Source: a virus. From it: 64,000 nucleotides of DNA. Under the pieces are notes generated by a model. It did no database searches, was not told where the DNA came from, and worked only from the letters and a program-made list of their open reading frames with translations. This document shows positions 56,965 through 64,000 of this stretch, one piece after another (the first letter of the stretch is position 1; the number at the start of each line of letters is the position of its first letter). The DNA lies in IMG/VR virus record IMGVR_UViG_3300050821_007134, positions 62,001-126,000 of that record; one strand, 5' to 3'. Made by a program: the position numbers and the translations under genes.

Positions 56965-57198
56965 ATGACTCTAGAAGAAAAAATGCATAAATACAAAATT
57001 TATCACGAAATGACCGAAACAATTTATGAGTTAGAAGCTCACGCGAACAAATTAAAAAGAGAAAGAGACGAACTTATTACGGCATTGGGCTTAGAATACA
57101 ATATAGATTCAAACAAATTTACAGACGACAAAATACTTCAATCAGTTGTTTTTGAAGTTGGACAGACCGAACTCAAAAGGCGGTCTACAAATGTCTAA
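56965..57198 (+). CDS. Hypothetical coiled-coil protein
   Basis: 77 residues, mostly helical with coiled-coil heptads (YELEAHANKLKRERDELI). GGGGGAATA ribosome site. No family recognised. Confidence 0.6.
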   Translation: MTLEEKMHKYKIYHEMTETIYELEAHANKLKRERDELITALGLEYNIDSNKFTDDKILQSVVFEVGQTELKRRSTNV

Positions 57199-57526
57199 CA
57201 AAGAACAAGTAGAACGTGACATTTCAGACTATTTGGAAAAAGAAGAAAACTTAACGGAGAACGATAAAAGAAAGTATTTACGAGCTTTATTTGAAAAACA
57301 CTTTGAATTCGACAAGTTAGATCATCTGTTAAATTATCACGATTTCCATGACATCATCAGTATGGCCAAAACAAATTATAATAATGTAAAGCTTGAAATT
57401 TCAGGCAGACAGTTGTATCCTTCTGAGGTCTCGCAAGTTGCCATTATCGAAGCGGTTGCGACCCATCTCAATGCTAAAGGCATTTTAAGAAAGATTGTAA
57501 AAATCGATTATAGGAGCCGACGATGA
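57191..57526 (+). CDS. Hypothetical protein
   Basis: 111 residues from ATG 57191; the in-frame start at 57146 would extend it far into the upstream gene. Helical with FEKHFEFDKLDHLLNYHDFHDI. Coupled to the next gene (ATGA). No family recognised. Confidence 0.6.
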   Translation: MSNKEQVERDISDYLEKEENLTENDKRKYLRALFEKHFEFDKLDHLLNYHDFHDIISMAKTNYNNVKLEISGRQLYPSEVSQVAIIEAVATHLNAKGILRKIVKIDYRSRR

Positions 57527-57762
57527 AATATTTTTTGATTGGTCTAGTTTTCCTCATGGGTTGTACGGATGCAGAATTTGCCAATTTCACAAGTCTCGGT
57601 TCATCTGCACATATCACTTGCTACAGCGGAGATAAAGTTACTTATGATGGTATCTCAACTGGGAAAGTCTCTACAGTCACCCATTCAGATGGATGGCAGT
57701 TTAAGGATTCAAAAACTGGGAAGTTCATGCGTGTAAGCGGCCCCTGCGTAATTGAGAACTAA
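57523..57762 (+). CDS. Small lipoprotein
   Basis: 79 residues. Signal MKYFLIGLVFLMGC with lipobox LMGC: an outer- or inner-membrane lipoprotein with a mature domain of about 65 residues and two more cysteines. Phage lipoproteins can block superinfection or be o-spanins; here it lies in an early operon, favouring superinfection exclusion, but this is inference. Confidence 0.65.
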   Translation: MKYFLIGLVFLMGCTDAEFANFTSLGSSAHITCYSGDKVTYDGISTGKVSTVTHSDGWQFKDSKTGKFMRVSGPCVIEN

Positions 57763-57990
57763 ATGAACGTACAAGATTTAGTGAATGCTCTCTTACAATT
57801 CCCTCCTACTATGGAAGTGTATTCCGTGCGAGAGGATTTCAGTAAAACGATAGAACGGTATTCACCAATTGAATCCGTTATGATTGGCGAGGCCGCAGTC
57901 GGCCAAGCTAAAGACGATCAAGGAAACGACAAAGCATTGTTCAAACAGGCCATTCTCATTAAGGGACTGGTCAAAAAGGAGACCAAATGA
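57763..57990 (+). CDS. Hypothetical protein
   Basis: 75 residues, acidic, mixed alpha/beta, ending with KQAILIKGLVKKETK. Starts directly after the lipoprotein stop. No family recognised. Confidence 0.6.
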   Translation: MNVQDLVNALLQFPPTMEVYSVREDFSKTIERYSPIESVMIGEAAVGQAKDDQGNDKALFKQAILIKGLVKKETK

Positions 57991-58511
57991 TTTTACGCAC
58001 ATTATTATTTATACTTGGGCTATTGGCCAAAGTTTCTGGGGTTGCAAAGTATGCCAAGAGCAGATTCGATAAAAACAGAAAGCTTATCGTTTTCGTCGCT
58101 CTTTTACCTCTTCGAGATCTTACTCTAAAGATCGCATTTAGAAGCGAAAAGGAAACAGGATGGAGAACATTAAAAATTACCATTCCTGCTGTTCTTACCT
58201 CTAGAGGAACTGGGCTTGGCGTACTAGAAGATATTTTAACTGGTTATTACGGAGAATACGAAGAAGCAATCACGGTCCTGAATGTTTCAGGATTTCGTAC
58301 TCCATGGAAGAAATTCAAAGATGAGCTTGTCGGTGTTAAGTATCCCAAGCTAACATACGAAATGGCTCAATTACTGGACGCTTTAGAAGTGGGACCTTAC
58401 GGTTCTACAAAAGATAAAGTAACTGATAATTCCGCAGAAAATGACAAACTTGCGGAGCAAATAAACGCATTGAAAAATTTATTAAATAATAAGGAGGCTA
58501 CCAATGGATAG
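57987..58511 (+). CDS. Hypothetical protein with hydrophobic N-terminus
   Basis: 174 residues. A hydrophobic N-terminal segment (ILRTLLFILGLLAKVSG) may be a membrane helix. The centre is beta-rich (KLIVFVALLPLRDLTLKIAF) and the C-terminus ends in helical LAEQINALKNLLNNK. ATGA coupling upstream, 8-nt overlap downstream. No family recognised. Confidence 0.55.
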   Translation: MILRTLLFILGLLAKVSGVAKYAKSRFDKNRKLIVFVALLPLRDLTLKIAFRSEKETGWRTLKITIPAVLTSRGTGLGVLEDILTGYYGEYEEAITVLNVSGFRTPWKKFKDELVGVKYPKLTYEMAQLLDALEVGPYGSTKDKVTDNSAENDKLAEQINALKNLLNNKEATNG

Positions 58512-58782
58512 AGAGAAATTAGAAGACCAATTGGACAAGATCGATCCACGTTTCCGTAAGGAAGCAAATGGATTAAGCGCCGCTGAACTTGAATCTAAGA
58601 TTAACCTCTTAGCAAAAGCCAGCGAAGCCAATGATCAATTGCAAGAAGACGACGAAGACCTCGCAGGAGCTAAAGCTAAAGCTTCCGAACTTGGCCGTCC
58701 TTATCGCGAAGATCGCAAGGCCTACAAACTCAAAACAAAATACTCGATTCTTCTGCTCAAGGAAAAAACCGGCCAATCATGA
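58504..58782 (+). CDS. Hypothetical helical protein, conserved phage type
   Basis: 92 residues, acidic and helical. The C-terminal ELGRPYREDRKAYKLKTKY segment is a common phage-type motif (a short basic helix), function unknown. AAGGAGGCTACC ribosome site. Directly ahead of the RuvC-like gene, with a 4-nt overlap. Confidence 0.65.
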   Translation: MDREKLEDQLDKIDPRFRKEANGLSAAELESKINLLAKASEANDQLQEDDEDLAGAKAKASELGRPYREDRKAYKLKTKYSILLLKEKTGQS

Positions 58783-59453
58783 GCGAAAGAATTCTCTCCC
58801 TTGATATTTCAACCAAAACTGGTTGGTCGCTTGCTTTAAGCGATGCAGATGGTTGTCATATTGCCCACTACGGGCAGACTGAGCCTATTCCTGAGCCAAA
58901 GGGAGAGTACCCATACAGAGTTTGGGACTGGACATACAAATGTTTCTCAGTGATAGAAAAACTCATTAAAGAACATCACCCCGATGTATTAGTGATAGAA
59001 CAGACCTCCAAAGGTAGTAAGGCTTCAAAAACGCAGAAGCTATTAGAATGGATTCATTTTCTCGTGGCCGACTACATCATCAAGAGATCCATGAAAAATG
59101 TCTATTTACAGACCGGTGAATGGAGATCTTTAGTTGGCTCCAAAATGACCAAAGATGAAAAGACTCGAAACAAGTATGTTAAGGATTATAAGGCCAAATA
59201 CTTAGCCGAACACGGACAAGAATATACAATAGGAAAAAATGGCAAGAAAAAGAAGAAAGCCATTGTTGTTTACGATGAAGAAGGCGTTCGCATAGGTAAA
59301 GTTGGCAAGAAGAATGTAAGTGTTCGAACCGCCAATGAAATCTTTGGCCCACAACTTAAGAGGCCATTACAAAGAAAAGATGAGGATGCGGCTGAGGCTC
59401 TTTTATTGGCTTACGCGTATCATAGGAGAACCAATGCGCTTCAAAAATCTTAG
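58779..59453 (+). CDS. RuvC-like Holliday junction resolvase
   Basis: 224 residues. RNase-H-fold nuclease motifs: ILSLDISTKTGWSL (first Asp), DVLVIEQTSKG (Glu), and RKDEDAAEALLLAYAY (two Asp), the order and spacing of RuvC. A basic K-rich insertion (GKNGKKKKKA) probably binds DNA. Resolves recombination junctions before packaging. Coupled to the upstream gene by an ATGA. Confidence 0.85.
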   Translation: MSERILSLDISTKTGWSLALSDADGCHIAHYGQTEPIPEPKGEYPYRVWDWTYKCFSVIEKLIKEHHPDVLVIEQTSKGSKASKTQKLLEWIHFLVADYIIKRSMKNVYLQTGEWRSLVGSKMTKDEKTRNKYVKDYKAKYLAEHGQEYTIGKNGKKKKKAIVVYDEEGVRIGKVGKKNVSVRTANEIFGPQLKRPLQRKDEDAAEALLLAYAYHRRTNALQKS

Positions 59454-59709
59454 ACACCTAGAAGATGAAATCCTTAACAAAATATTAAAGCTTGTCCCCG
59501 TTCATCTGGACATTAATGTAGGAAGCAATATACATTATTTGGCAGAAGACATGGCTTTATTGTTAACAGAAGTTCAATCGGAATTAGAGGCTCTACGATA
59601 TAAGTATAAAATAGAAGATAATGATTTACTTCCTTTAACGACTGTGTTATCAAGAGGTGAATCAATTCCCGCCCGAACCGTATTACGGGCACTTGGAGAA
59701 AAAGTATGA
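59434..59709 (+). CDS. Hypothetical helical protein
   Basis: 91 residues from ATG 59434 (TAGGAGAACC ahead); upstream in-frame starts lie inside the resolvase gene. Helical. The end (LSRGESIPARTVLRALGEKV) is typical of a small DNA- or protein-binding domain but unassigned. Confidence 0.6.
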   Translation: MRFKNLRHLEDEILNKILKLVPVHLDINVGSNIHYLAEDMALLLTEVQSELEALRYKYKIEDNDLLPLTTVLSRGESIPARTVLRALGEKV

Positions 59710-60665
59710 GCGAATATTGGAATGACGAAAATGACCCAAATGCTGACGGAGACTTCCGGGACATCCCAGAAGAAACGGTAGAAAATGCCATTATTCCCCA
59801 GCCCAGTATAATGCCTCCTCCGAGGGCTCAGGCAGTTCAAGTAGTCGGCCAAGACGCTGAGTACGAAGAGGAATATGACGAAGAGTATGACACGACCGCC
59901 GATGACGATTTACAACAAAATGAAGTGGCAGAAGAAGACGACTATTCAAACATCCTAGACGATGCTCGATTGAGACTTGAACAAGGTCGCCTTTACGAAA
60001 TGGTTATGAAACATAACCCATTCGAACACCTTGATGCAGACCCTAAAGCGGTCATCGTAGTTCAAAAACAAATCGTTAAGTTTGCAAAAGAACAAATGGA
60101 AATCATGTTGGGAATGAGACAGGCTAAACAACAAAATTTTGACTCAGTAGTCTCTTCTCCATTCAATGATTTGGAAGTTAAACTCTTAAAAGAATTCGCA
60201 TCCAAAATGAGTGGCGGAAAGTCCGCCGAAGCTGGCGCAAATCAAGTCGCACAAAAGCTAACTTCAATTGGGGCTCCTAAACAACAAAGGGCTCCTGCAC
60301 CAATACCGACTTCTCAGCCTCGGGCTCCTCAGCAAGCTTTACCACAAGCTCCTGGACAGCCTTTAAAACGTAAAAAGAAAGTGCCAGGCAGCATTGATCG
60401 GCTGTTAAGAGAAGGAATGAGTCCAAAAGACGTGGGATATAAACCACTTAAGAAGTCCCCAAATCAAATGACTACGGATGAACTTCTACAAAGAAATGAA
60501 GAAGCTAAGATAAGACAGGCCTCACAGAAATCAGCCAGGCCAGCTAATGCTACTCCATTACCGACCTATGAACAAGAAGAAGCTCTTCATGCTTCGCGGG
60601 TTAATGCGGCCAATGGAACCGTGTCTTTGATCATGAAAGCAATTGAAATGAGTAAAAAGAAATAG
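59706..60665 (+). CDS. Disordered acidic/basic protein
   Basis: 319 residues. Acidic N-terminal third (DAEYEEEYDEEYDTTADDD), a helical centre, a Q/A/P-rich linker, and a basic C-terminal region (LKRKKKVPGSIDRLLREG). May bridge proteins and DNA. No family recognised. ATGA coupling with the previous gene. Confidence 0.6.
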   Translation: MSEYWNDENDPNADGDFRDIPEETVENAIIPQPSIMPPPRAQAVQVVGQDAEYEEEYDEEYDTTADDDLQQNEVAEEDDYSNILDDARLRLEQGRLYEMVMKHNPFEHLDADPKAVIVVQKQIVKFAKEQMEIMLGMRQAKQQNFDSVVSSPFNDLEVKLLKEFASKMSGGKSAEAGANQVAQKLTSIGAPKQQRAPAPIPTSQPRAPQQALPQAPGQPLKRKKKVPGSIDRLLREGMSPKDVGYKPLKKSPNQMTTDELLQRNEEAKIRQASQKSARPANATPLPTYEQEEALHASRVNAANGTVSLIMKAIEMSKKK

Positions 60666-60696
60666 TGACGATAATTAATTTAAAAGGAGACAGAAA

Positions 60697-61455
60697 ATGT
60701 CAGAAGCAAAAGAAGCCCCAAAAGCAGCATCGGTAACACCAATTGGTGCAAAACCCAATGGAGCCGCTGCAAAGCCCGCACCCCCAAAAACCGCTGGTCA
60801 GCGATTAGACGATCTTGAAAGAGCTATGATGAGTCTTTTTCAAAATATGGATAATCTTGGTCGCGAAACTGGAACGATCAAAGAGGCTCTTCGATTGTTA
60901 GGTAACAAAGTGGATGCATTGGCAAAAGCCAATCTTCGCGGCGAAGCCCCAACAGACGAAACTCTTAGCCAGATCATGATCGATAACAACGTCGAAGAAC
61001 TCAAAGGCAAAGTTGAAGGGCTTGTAAAAGCTCAGGTATTGGTAGCTACCGATATCGTTGGAGACACATCCTTTATCGTTGGTCGCGAGATCGCAGCAGA
61101 TTCAGATAAAGTGATCAATCCTCGCCTTCAGTTCTCTCTCACAGCTTTAGCAAAAGAAGTTGGAGACAAGATCAGAGGTCATCTCGTTGGTGACATTATC
61201 ACCATTCAAGAAGGCCAAGTGAGATTCGAAGTGTTGGAAGTTTACAACATTCAGACTCCTCCTCCAGCAGCTCAACCAACTGCACCTGCAACTGATGCAC
61301 AAGCCGCCGCACCCGCAGCTGCTCCAGCAACAGACGCAAGTTCAACTCCCGCTGCTACGGCAACAACCGATGCTAGCGCACCAGCTGCCCCTGCTGCCGC
61401 AACACCGGCTGCACAAGATCAAACTCAGACACAGGCTGCGCCCACAGGCAACTAA
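60697..61455 (+). CDS. GreA/GreB C-terminal-domain-like protein with coiled coil
   Basis: 252 residues. N-terminal Ala/Pro-rich region, then coiled coil (RLDDLERAMMSLFQNMDNLG). Residues about 125-187 (FIVGREIAADSDKVIN, LTALAKEVGDKIRGHLVGD, VRFEVLEVYNI) parallel the FKBP-like C-terminal domain of Gre factors (IVGPxEADxxxx, GKKVGDEV, YEIxEI). The last 60 residues are a P/A/T-rich low-complexity tail. Could modulate RNA polymerase near the secondary channel; weak but suggestive. AAAGGAGACAGAAA ribosome site, own short gap upstream. Confidence 0.45.
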   Translation: MSEAKEAPKAASVTPIGAKPNGAAAKPAPPKTAGQRLDDLERAMMSLFQNMDNLGRETGTIKEALRLLGNKVDALAKANLRGEAPTDETLSQIMIDNNVEELKGKVEGLVKAQVLVATDIVGDTSFIVGREIAADSDKVINPRLQFSLTALAKEVGDKIRGHLVGDIITIQEGQVRFEVLEVYNIQTPPPAAQPTAPATDAQAAAPAAAPATDASSTPAATATTDASAPAAPAAATPAAQDQTQTQAAPTGN

Positions 61456-61494
61456 TCTTCTGAGTATGATTAACAATTAGGGAATGGGCTCTTT

Positions 61495-63126
61495 ATGGAT
61501 GGTAAAAATCTTGGTGGCAAAGCTACGGAAAAAGAACAAGAAGCTAAAAGGCTTGCAATTCTTAAGGCTTACGTAGAACATGTAAAAGCAGGGTCGTTAT
61601 TTCCGACCAAGGCCGACATGTTTGATAGCGGAATTTCAAGAGAGACGATCCGACATTGGTTCGTCAACATGGCCAAATTGAGGGCCGCCGCCAAACAAAG
61701 ATTTCCCGATGAATTCCGAGGAGTTCTAGATATTGAGGATTATACATCCCCAGAATATCTTGCAAAACTTCGAAGGCTTACTGTCAAAACCAAACGATTC
61801 GTAGTTACGACTGCGATCAGCGGACAGAAGGTTCATCAGGAATTTTTAGACTCCATAGATAGTTATTGTAAATTAAATGATGCGGAACTCCTTTTAATAC
61901 CCAGTCACGATCCCGCGCATAATTTGGACAACGAAATCGAGTGGCACATGGATGATCCACTCGTTGATTATTACTGGATTTTTCAGAAACTCGAATTTAA
62001 TAGCAATATTCATATTAGTGACATTCCTGTCACAGCTAAACAGATTAACCCTACAACGGGGCTAGGACGCTTCGTACAGGGCCAAGGCAGTGCGATCTTC
62101 GGGTCACCTAAGCAAAGCCTTGAATTCATTCCAGTGTCGAATGTTAAGTATCCTCACGCTCTTATGTCTACCGGGGCTATAACAGTCTCTAATTACAAAT
62201 CTAGCCGTGGAAACAGTCTTAGGACTGCATGGATTGCCGATCACGACCATAAGGTAGGAGCAATTATTCTTGAAATTCAAGATGATAAGCTCTATCATTT
62301 CAGACAGATACAGGCAGATGAAAAAGGTGGATTCTGCGACATTGGTAAATATTACCTCAAAAACAAAGTCAAAAATGTAAGATCAAAACTTGTCATCGGT
62401 GACTATCACTCAGGACAGCACTCTGAAACTGCTCAACAGGCCTGGATTGAAGTTTGTAAGGCGGCCCATGTTGATGAGGTCATCTTACATGATCTCCATA
62501 ACGGCCTTTCTACGAATCACCATGACGCGCATAAAATGGTCACTCAGGCACGAAGGGCGGCCAAAGGCCAGCTTGATGCAAAAAAAGAGCTTGGGATAAC
62601 TGGTTCCGTTCTAAATCTTTGGACAAGCCTTGTAGACAAAGTCACAGTTACCAAATCCAACCATGATGAATTTCTTGAACGATGGTTAGATGAAGCTAGA
62701 TTCGCAAAAGATCCCTACAACTTCCAGCTCGGATGTAAACTCGCAGATGCAATGGTTGATGAAAAGGACCCACTAATCGTTGGTCTGGAACTCTACGGTA
62801 ACCTGAAACAGCCTAAGAAAATCAACTGGTTAAAGAGAGATGAAGACTACAGAGTTTTTGGTCATGAGAACGGAGCCCATGGAGACATAGGTCCCAACGG
62901 CGCAAAGGGTTCAAAAGCAAGTTTGGAAAAATCATACGGCAGCGCCACCATTGCTCACTCACATACTGCCGGTATTCTAAGAAACATTTTCCAAGTTGGA
63001 ACCACTAGTTGGTTTGATCTGGATTACAATAGAGGCCCTTCATCCTGGATGCACTGCTCATGTCTCGAATATGAAAATGGCGGTCGCCAATTAATTAACT
63101 CTATAAACGGCGAATGGCGACTATAA
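61495..63126 (+). CDS. T5 A1-like DNA-transfer/metallophosphoesterase-fold protein
   Basis: 543 residues. The C-terminal two-thirds have metal-binding-type motifs in order: GDYHSGQHSE, LHDLHNGLSTNHHDAH, FGHENGAHGDIGPNGAKGS and ATIAHSHTAGI. These recall the metallophosphoesterase-like core of T5 A1 homologues, proteins needed for transfer of phage DNA and shut-off of host DNA. The N-terminal 90 residues contain an HTH-like DSGISRETIRHWFVNM, suggesting DNA binding. No ribosome site is strong. Assignment by motif pattern, moderate. Confidence 0.6.
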   Translation: MDGKNLGGKATEKEQEAKRLAILKAYVEHVKAGSLFPTKADMFDSGISRETIRHWFVNMAKLRAAAKQRFPDEFRGVLDIEDYTSPEYLAKLRRLTVKTKRFVVTTAISGQKVHQEFLDSIDSYCKLNDAELLLIPSHDPAHNLDNEIEWHMDDPLVDYYWIFQKLEFNSNIHISDIPVTAKQINPTTGLGRFVQGQGSAIFGSPKQSLEFIPVSNVKYPHALMSTGAITVSNYKSSRGNSLRTAWIADHDHKVGAIILEIQDDKLYHFRQIQADEKGGFCDIGKYYLKNKVKNVRSKLVIGDYHSGQHSETAQQAWIEVCKAAHVDEVILHDLHNGLSTNHHDAHKMVTQARRAAKGQLDAKKELGITGSVLNLWTSLVDKVTVTKSNHDEFLERWLDEARFAKDPYNFQLGCKLADAMVDEKDPLIVGLELYGNLKQPKKINWLKRDEDYRVFGHENGAHGDIGPNGAKGSKASLEKSYGSATIAHSHTAGILRNIFQVGTTSWFDLDYNRGPSSWMHCSCLEYENGGRQLINSINGEWRL

Positions 63127-63130
63127 TGGT

Positions 63131-63520
63131 ATGGGCAGAACAGACGAACTTGAAAAGGCCTCGACCACAATAAAGGATGCCGAGAGAAGACGGGACCAAG
63201 TCAGGCAGGAAATGTGGGATTTGGATCAGGAAATCAGGCATTTAGATAAGTTCGTTGAGATTCTGGAAGCTAACATTAAATTTCTTAAGGATACTCGCAT
63301 TATAGCGATGGCCAAAGAATTTAAGAAAGCCAGAAAAGATCTTGAAACGGCCAATACTAGAATTGAAATTTTAAAAAAAGACCGAGATGCGGCAGCTAAG
63401 GCATTGAATCATACAGAGATTTTCATTAAAAAGGCCAAAGAAAATCATGAGAAACTGTTGAGGAGTTTTAATAACAATGTGGTGCGCGGAAACTTTGGGA
63501 GCGGAAATAATGGATCGTGA
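63131..63520 (+). CDS. Coiled-coil protein
   Basis: 129 residues, almost entirely coiled coil (K, E, R and L/I heptads). Begins 5 nt after the A1-like stop. Ends VRGNFGSGNNGS. Possible scaffold or partner of the adjacent HTH protein; function unknown. Confidence 0.6.
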   Translation: MGRTDELEKASTTIKDAERRRDQVRQEMWDLDQEIRHLDKFVEILEANIKFLKDTRIIAMAKEFKKARKDLETANTRIEILKKDRDAAAKALNHTEIFIKKAKENHEKLLRSFNNNVVRGNFGSGNNGS

Positions 63521-63725
63521 TGATGTGACTAAGCGCATCCAGGATGAAGAGGACTACATAAGGTCCCCTAAATTCGGGAACTCGTTAACTCGCTTAAAAT
63601 TAAAAAATCCGGAAGGTGTTGACGACGCCACTATTGCTAAGGTATTAATGATATCTGAAGAAGACGTGCAAAAGCTTTATGAAGAAGCCGTAGCGATGAT
63701 TAAAGAAGGTATCGATGATGAGTAG
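63510..63725 (+). CDS. Stand-alone sigma-region-4-like HTH protein
   Basis: 71 residues from ATG 63510 (GGAGCGGAAATA ahead); an in-frame ATG at 63477 would lie deep in the previous gene. Residues 35-62 (DDATIAKVLMISEEDVQKLYEEA) match the sigma region 4.2 pattern (TxxEIAxxLxISxxxVxxxxxxAL). The N-terminal 34 residues carry KRIQDEEDYIRSPKFGNS. Since the phage sigma factor lacks region 4, this small protein could supply it in trans. DNA binding is inferred. Confidence 0.6.
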   Translation: MDRDDVTKRIQDEEDYIRSPKFGNSLTRLKLKNPEGVDDATIAKVLMISEEDVQKLYEEAVAMIKEGIDDE

Positions 63726-64000
63726 AGAAGAAAAAATAGTCGATTCATTTAGAACACTGATGAACTATTTTTTACAATTAGAATTTCTCATTCCCGACGA
63801 AGAGCGCCAATTCTTCAGGAGAACTAAAGATCAAGTACTCCCTATTTTGGTTGCAGAAGAACAAAGACGCTGGGATTTAAGAGGGTTTGACGAAAATACT
63901 ACAACTTTAATTCAAGATATGAGCGCTTTAACCGACGAACAAAGAATGGAAGTAATCGGTAATTTTTGTAGGTATTGTGGATGCAAGAATCCCAGATGCC
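63718..64000 (+). CDS. Hypothetical protein with C-terminal Cys cluster, cut by the window edge
   Basis: At least 94 residues, open at the right edge. ATG overlaps the stop of the HTH protein gene. Helical, acidic (EEKIVDSFRTLMNYFLQ), then CRYCGCKNPRC at the end of the window, which looks like the start of a zinc site. No family recognised. Confidence 0.6.
   Translation, partial: MSREEKIVDSFRTLMNYFLQLEFLIPDEERQFFRRTKDQVLPILVAEEQRRWDLRGFDENTTTLIQDMSALTDEQRMEVIGNFCRYCGCKNPRC

Overview
This window is part of the genome of a large contractile-tailed (myovirus-type) double-stranded DNA phage. The evidence is a tail sheath, tail tube, portal, large terminase, major capsid protein, prohead protease and MuF-like head protein, together with a T4-type recombination and transcription module (UvsW-like helicase, sigma factor without region 4, gp47/gp46-like SbcD/SbcC pair). 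There are no integrases, IS elements or CRISPR arrays. The host is not identifiable. Strong Shine-Dalgarno sequences, a lipobox, a Sec signal peptide and a Zn-peptidase endolysin suggest a diderm bacterium, but this is inference.

Layout. 1-2952 (+): a tightly overlapping operon of tiny unknown genes. 2953-4712: small membrane and coiled-coil proteins (holin/spanin candidates), mostly +. 4698-27513 (-): late virion genes, namely a permuted NlpC/P60-like protein, fibre-like proteins, tail tube, tail sheath, neck/head candidates, and a set of probable internal or ejected proteins. 27627-28256 (+): thymidylate kinase. 28339-32781 (-): an ice-binding-fold (DUF3494) protein, a zinc protein, major capsid protein, a KSE-rich scaffold-like protein and a small head protein. 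32998-34512 (+): prohead protease, followed by a GC-rich structured segment and terminator. 34749-38178 (+): DNA ligase and small membrane/unknown genes, with an M15 endolysin on the minus strand. 38199-38935 (+): about 740 nt without a gene, GC-rich, starting with a tRNA-Met-like element and ending in a terminator; it looks like one large structured RNA. 39123-47745 (-): MuF-like protein, scaffold-like protein, portal, virion protein, large terminase, a 59-aa gene, a terminase-associated protein and a GroEL-type chaperonin. 47804-64000 (+): one long translationally coupled operon with helicase, sigma factor, SbcD, exported ClpP-like protease, FmdB-like zinc ribbon, SbcC, RuvC-like resolvase, a Gre-like protein, a T5 A1-like protein and a stand-alone sigma-region-4-like HTH protein.

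Most unusual features: (i) the 724-aa protein at 18054-20228 begins with a GGDEF/Cas10-palm-type domain closest to mCpol (minimal CRISPR polymerase) and continues into a long low-complexity tail; (ii) the tail sheath carries an inserted DUF3494 ice-binding-type beta-solenoid domain whose two halves are in swapped order (circular permutation), and a second, normally ordered DUF3494 domain sits next to the capsid gene; (iii) the large ornate-looking RNA; (iv) a recurrent TAATCTTA element, often followed 6 or 9 bp later by TATAnn, upstream of many minus-strand genes: a candidate late promoter; (v) a face-to-face divergent promoter pair between the chaperonin and helicase genes, with the helicase apparently leaderless; (vi) a sigma factor that looks split into separate region-2 and region-4-like proteins.

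How it fits together (inference): plus-strand genes carry extended -10 (TGATATATT) or sigma70-type promoters and encode replication, recombination and transcription functions. The phage sigma factor would switch RNA polymerase to the TAATCTTA-marked minus-strand virion genes. GroEL would fold virion proteins, and the prohead protease would mature the head and its internal, KSE-motif-rich proteins.
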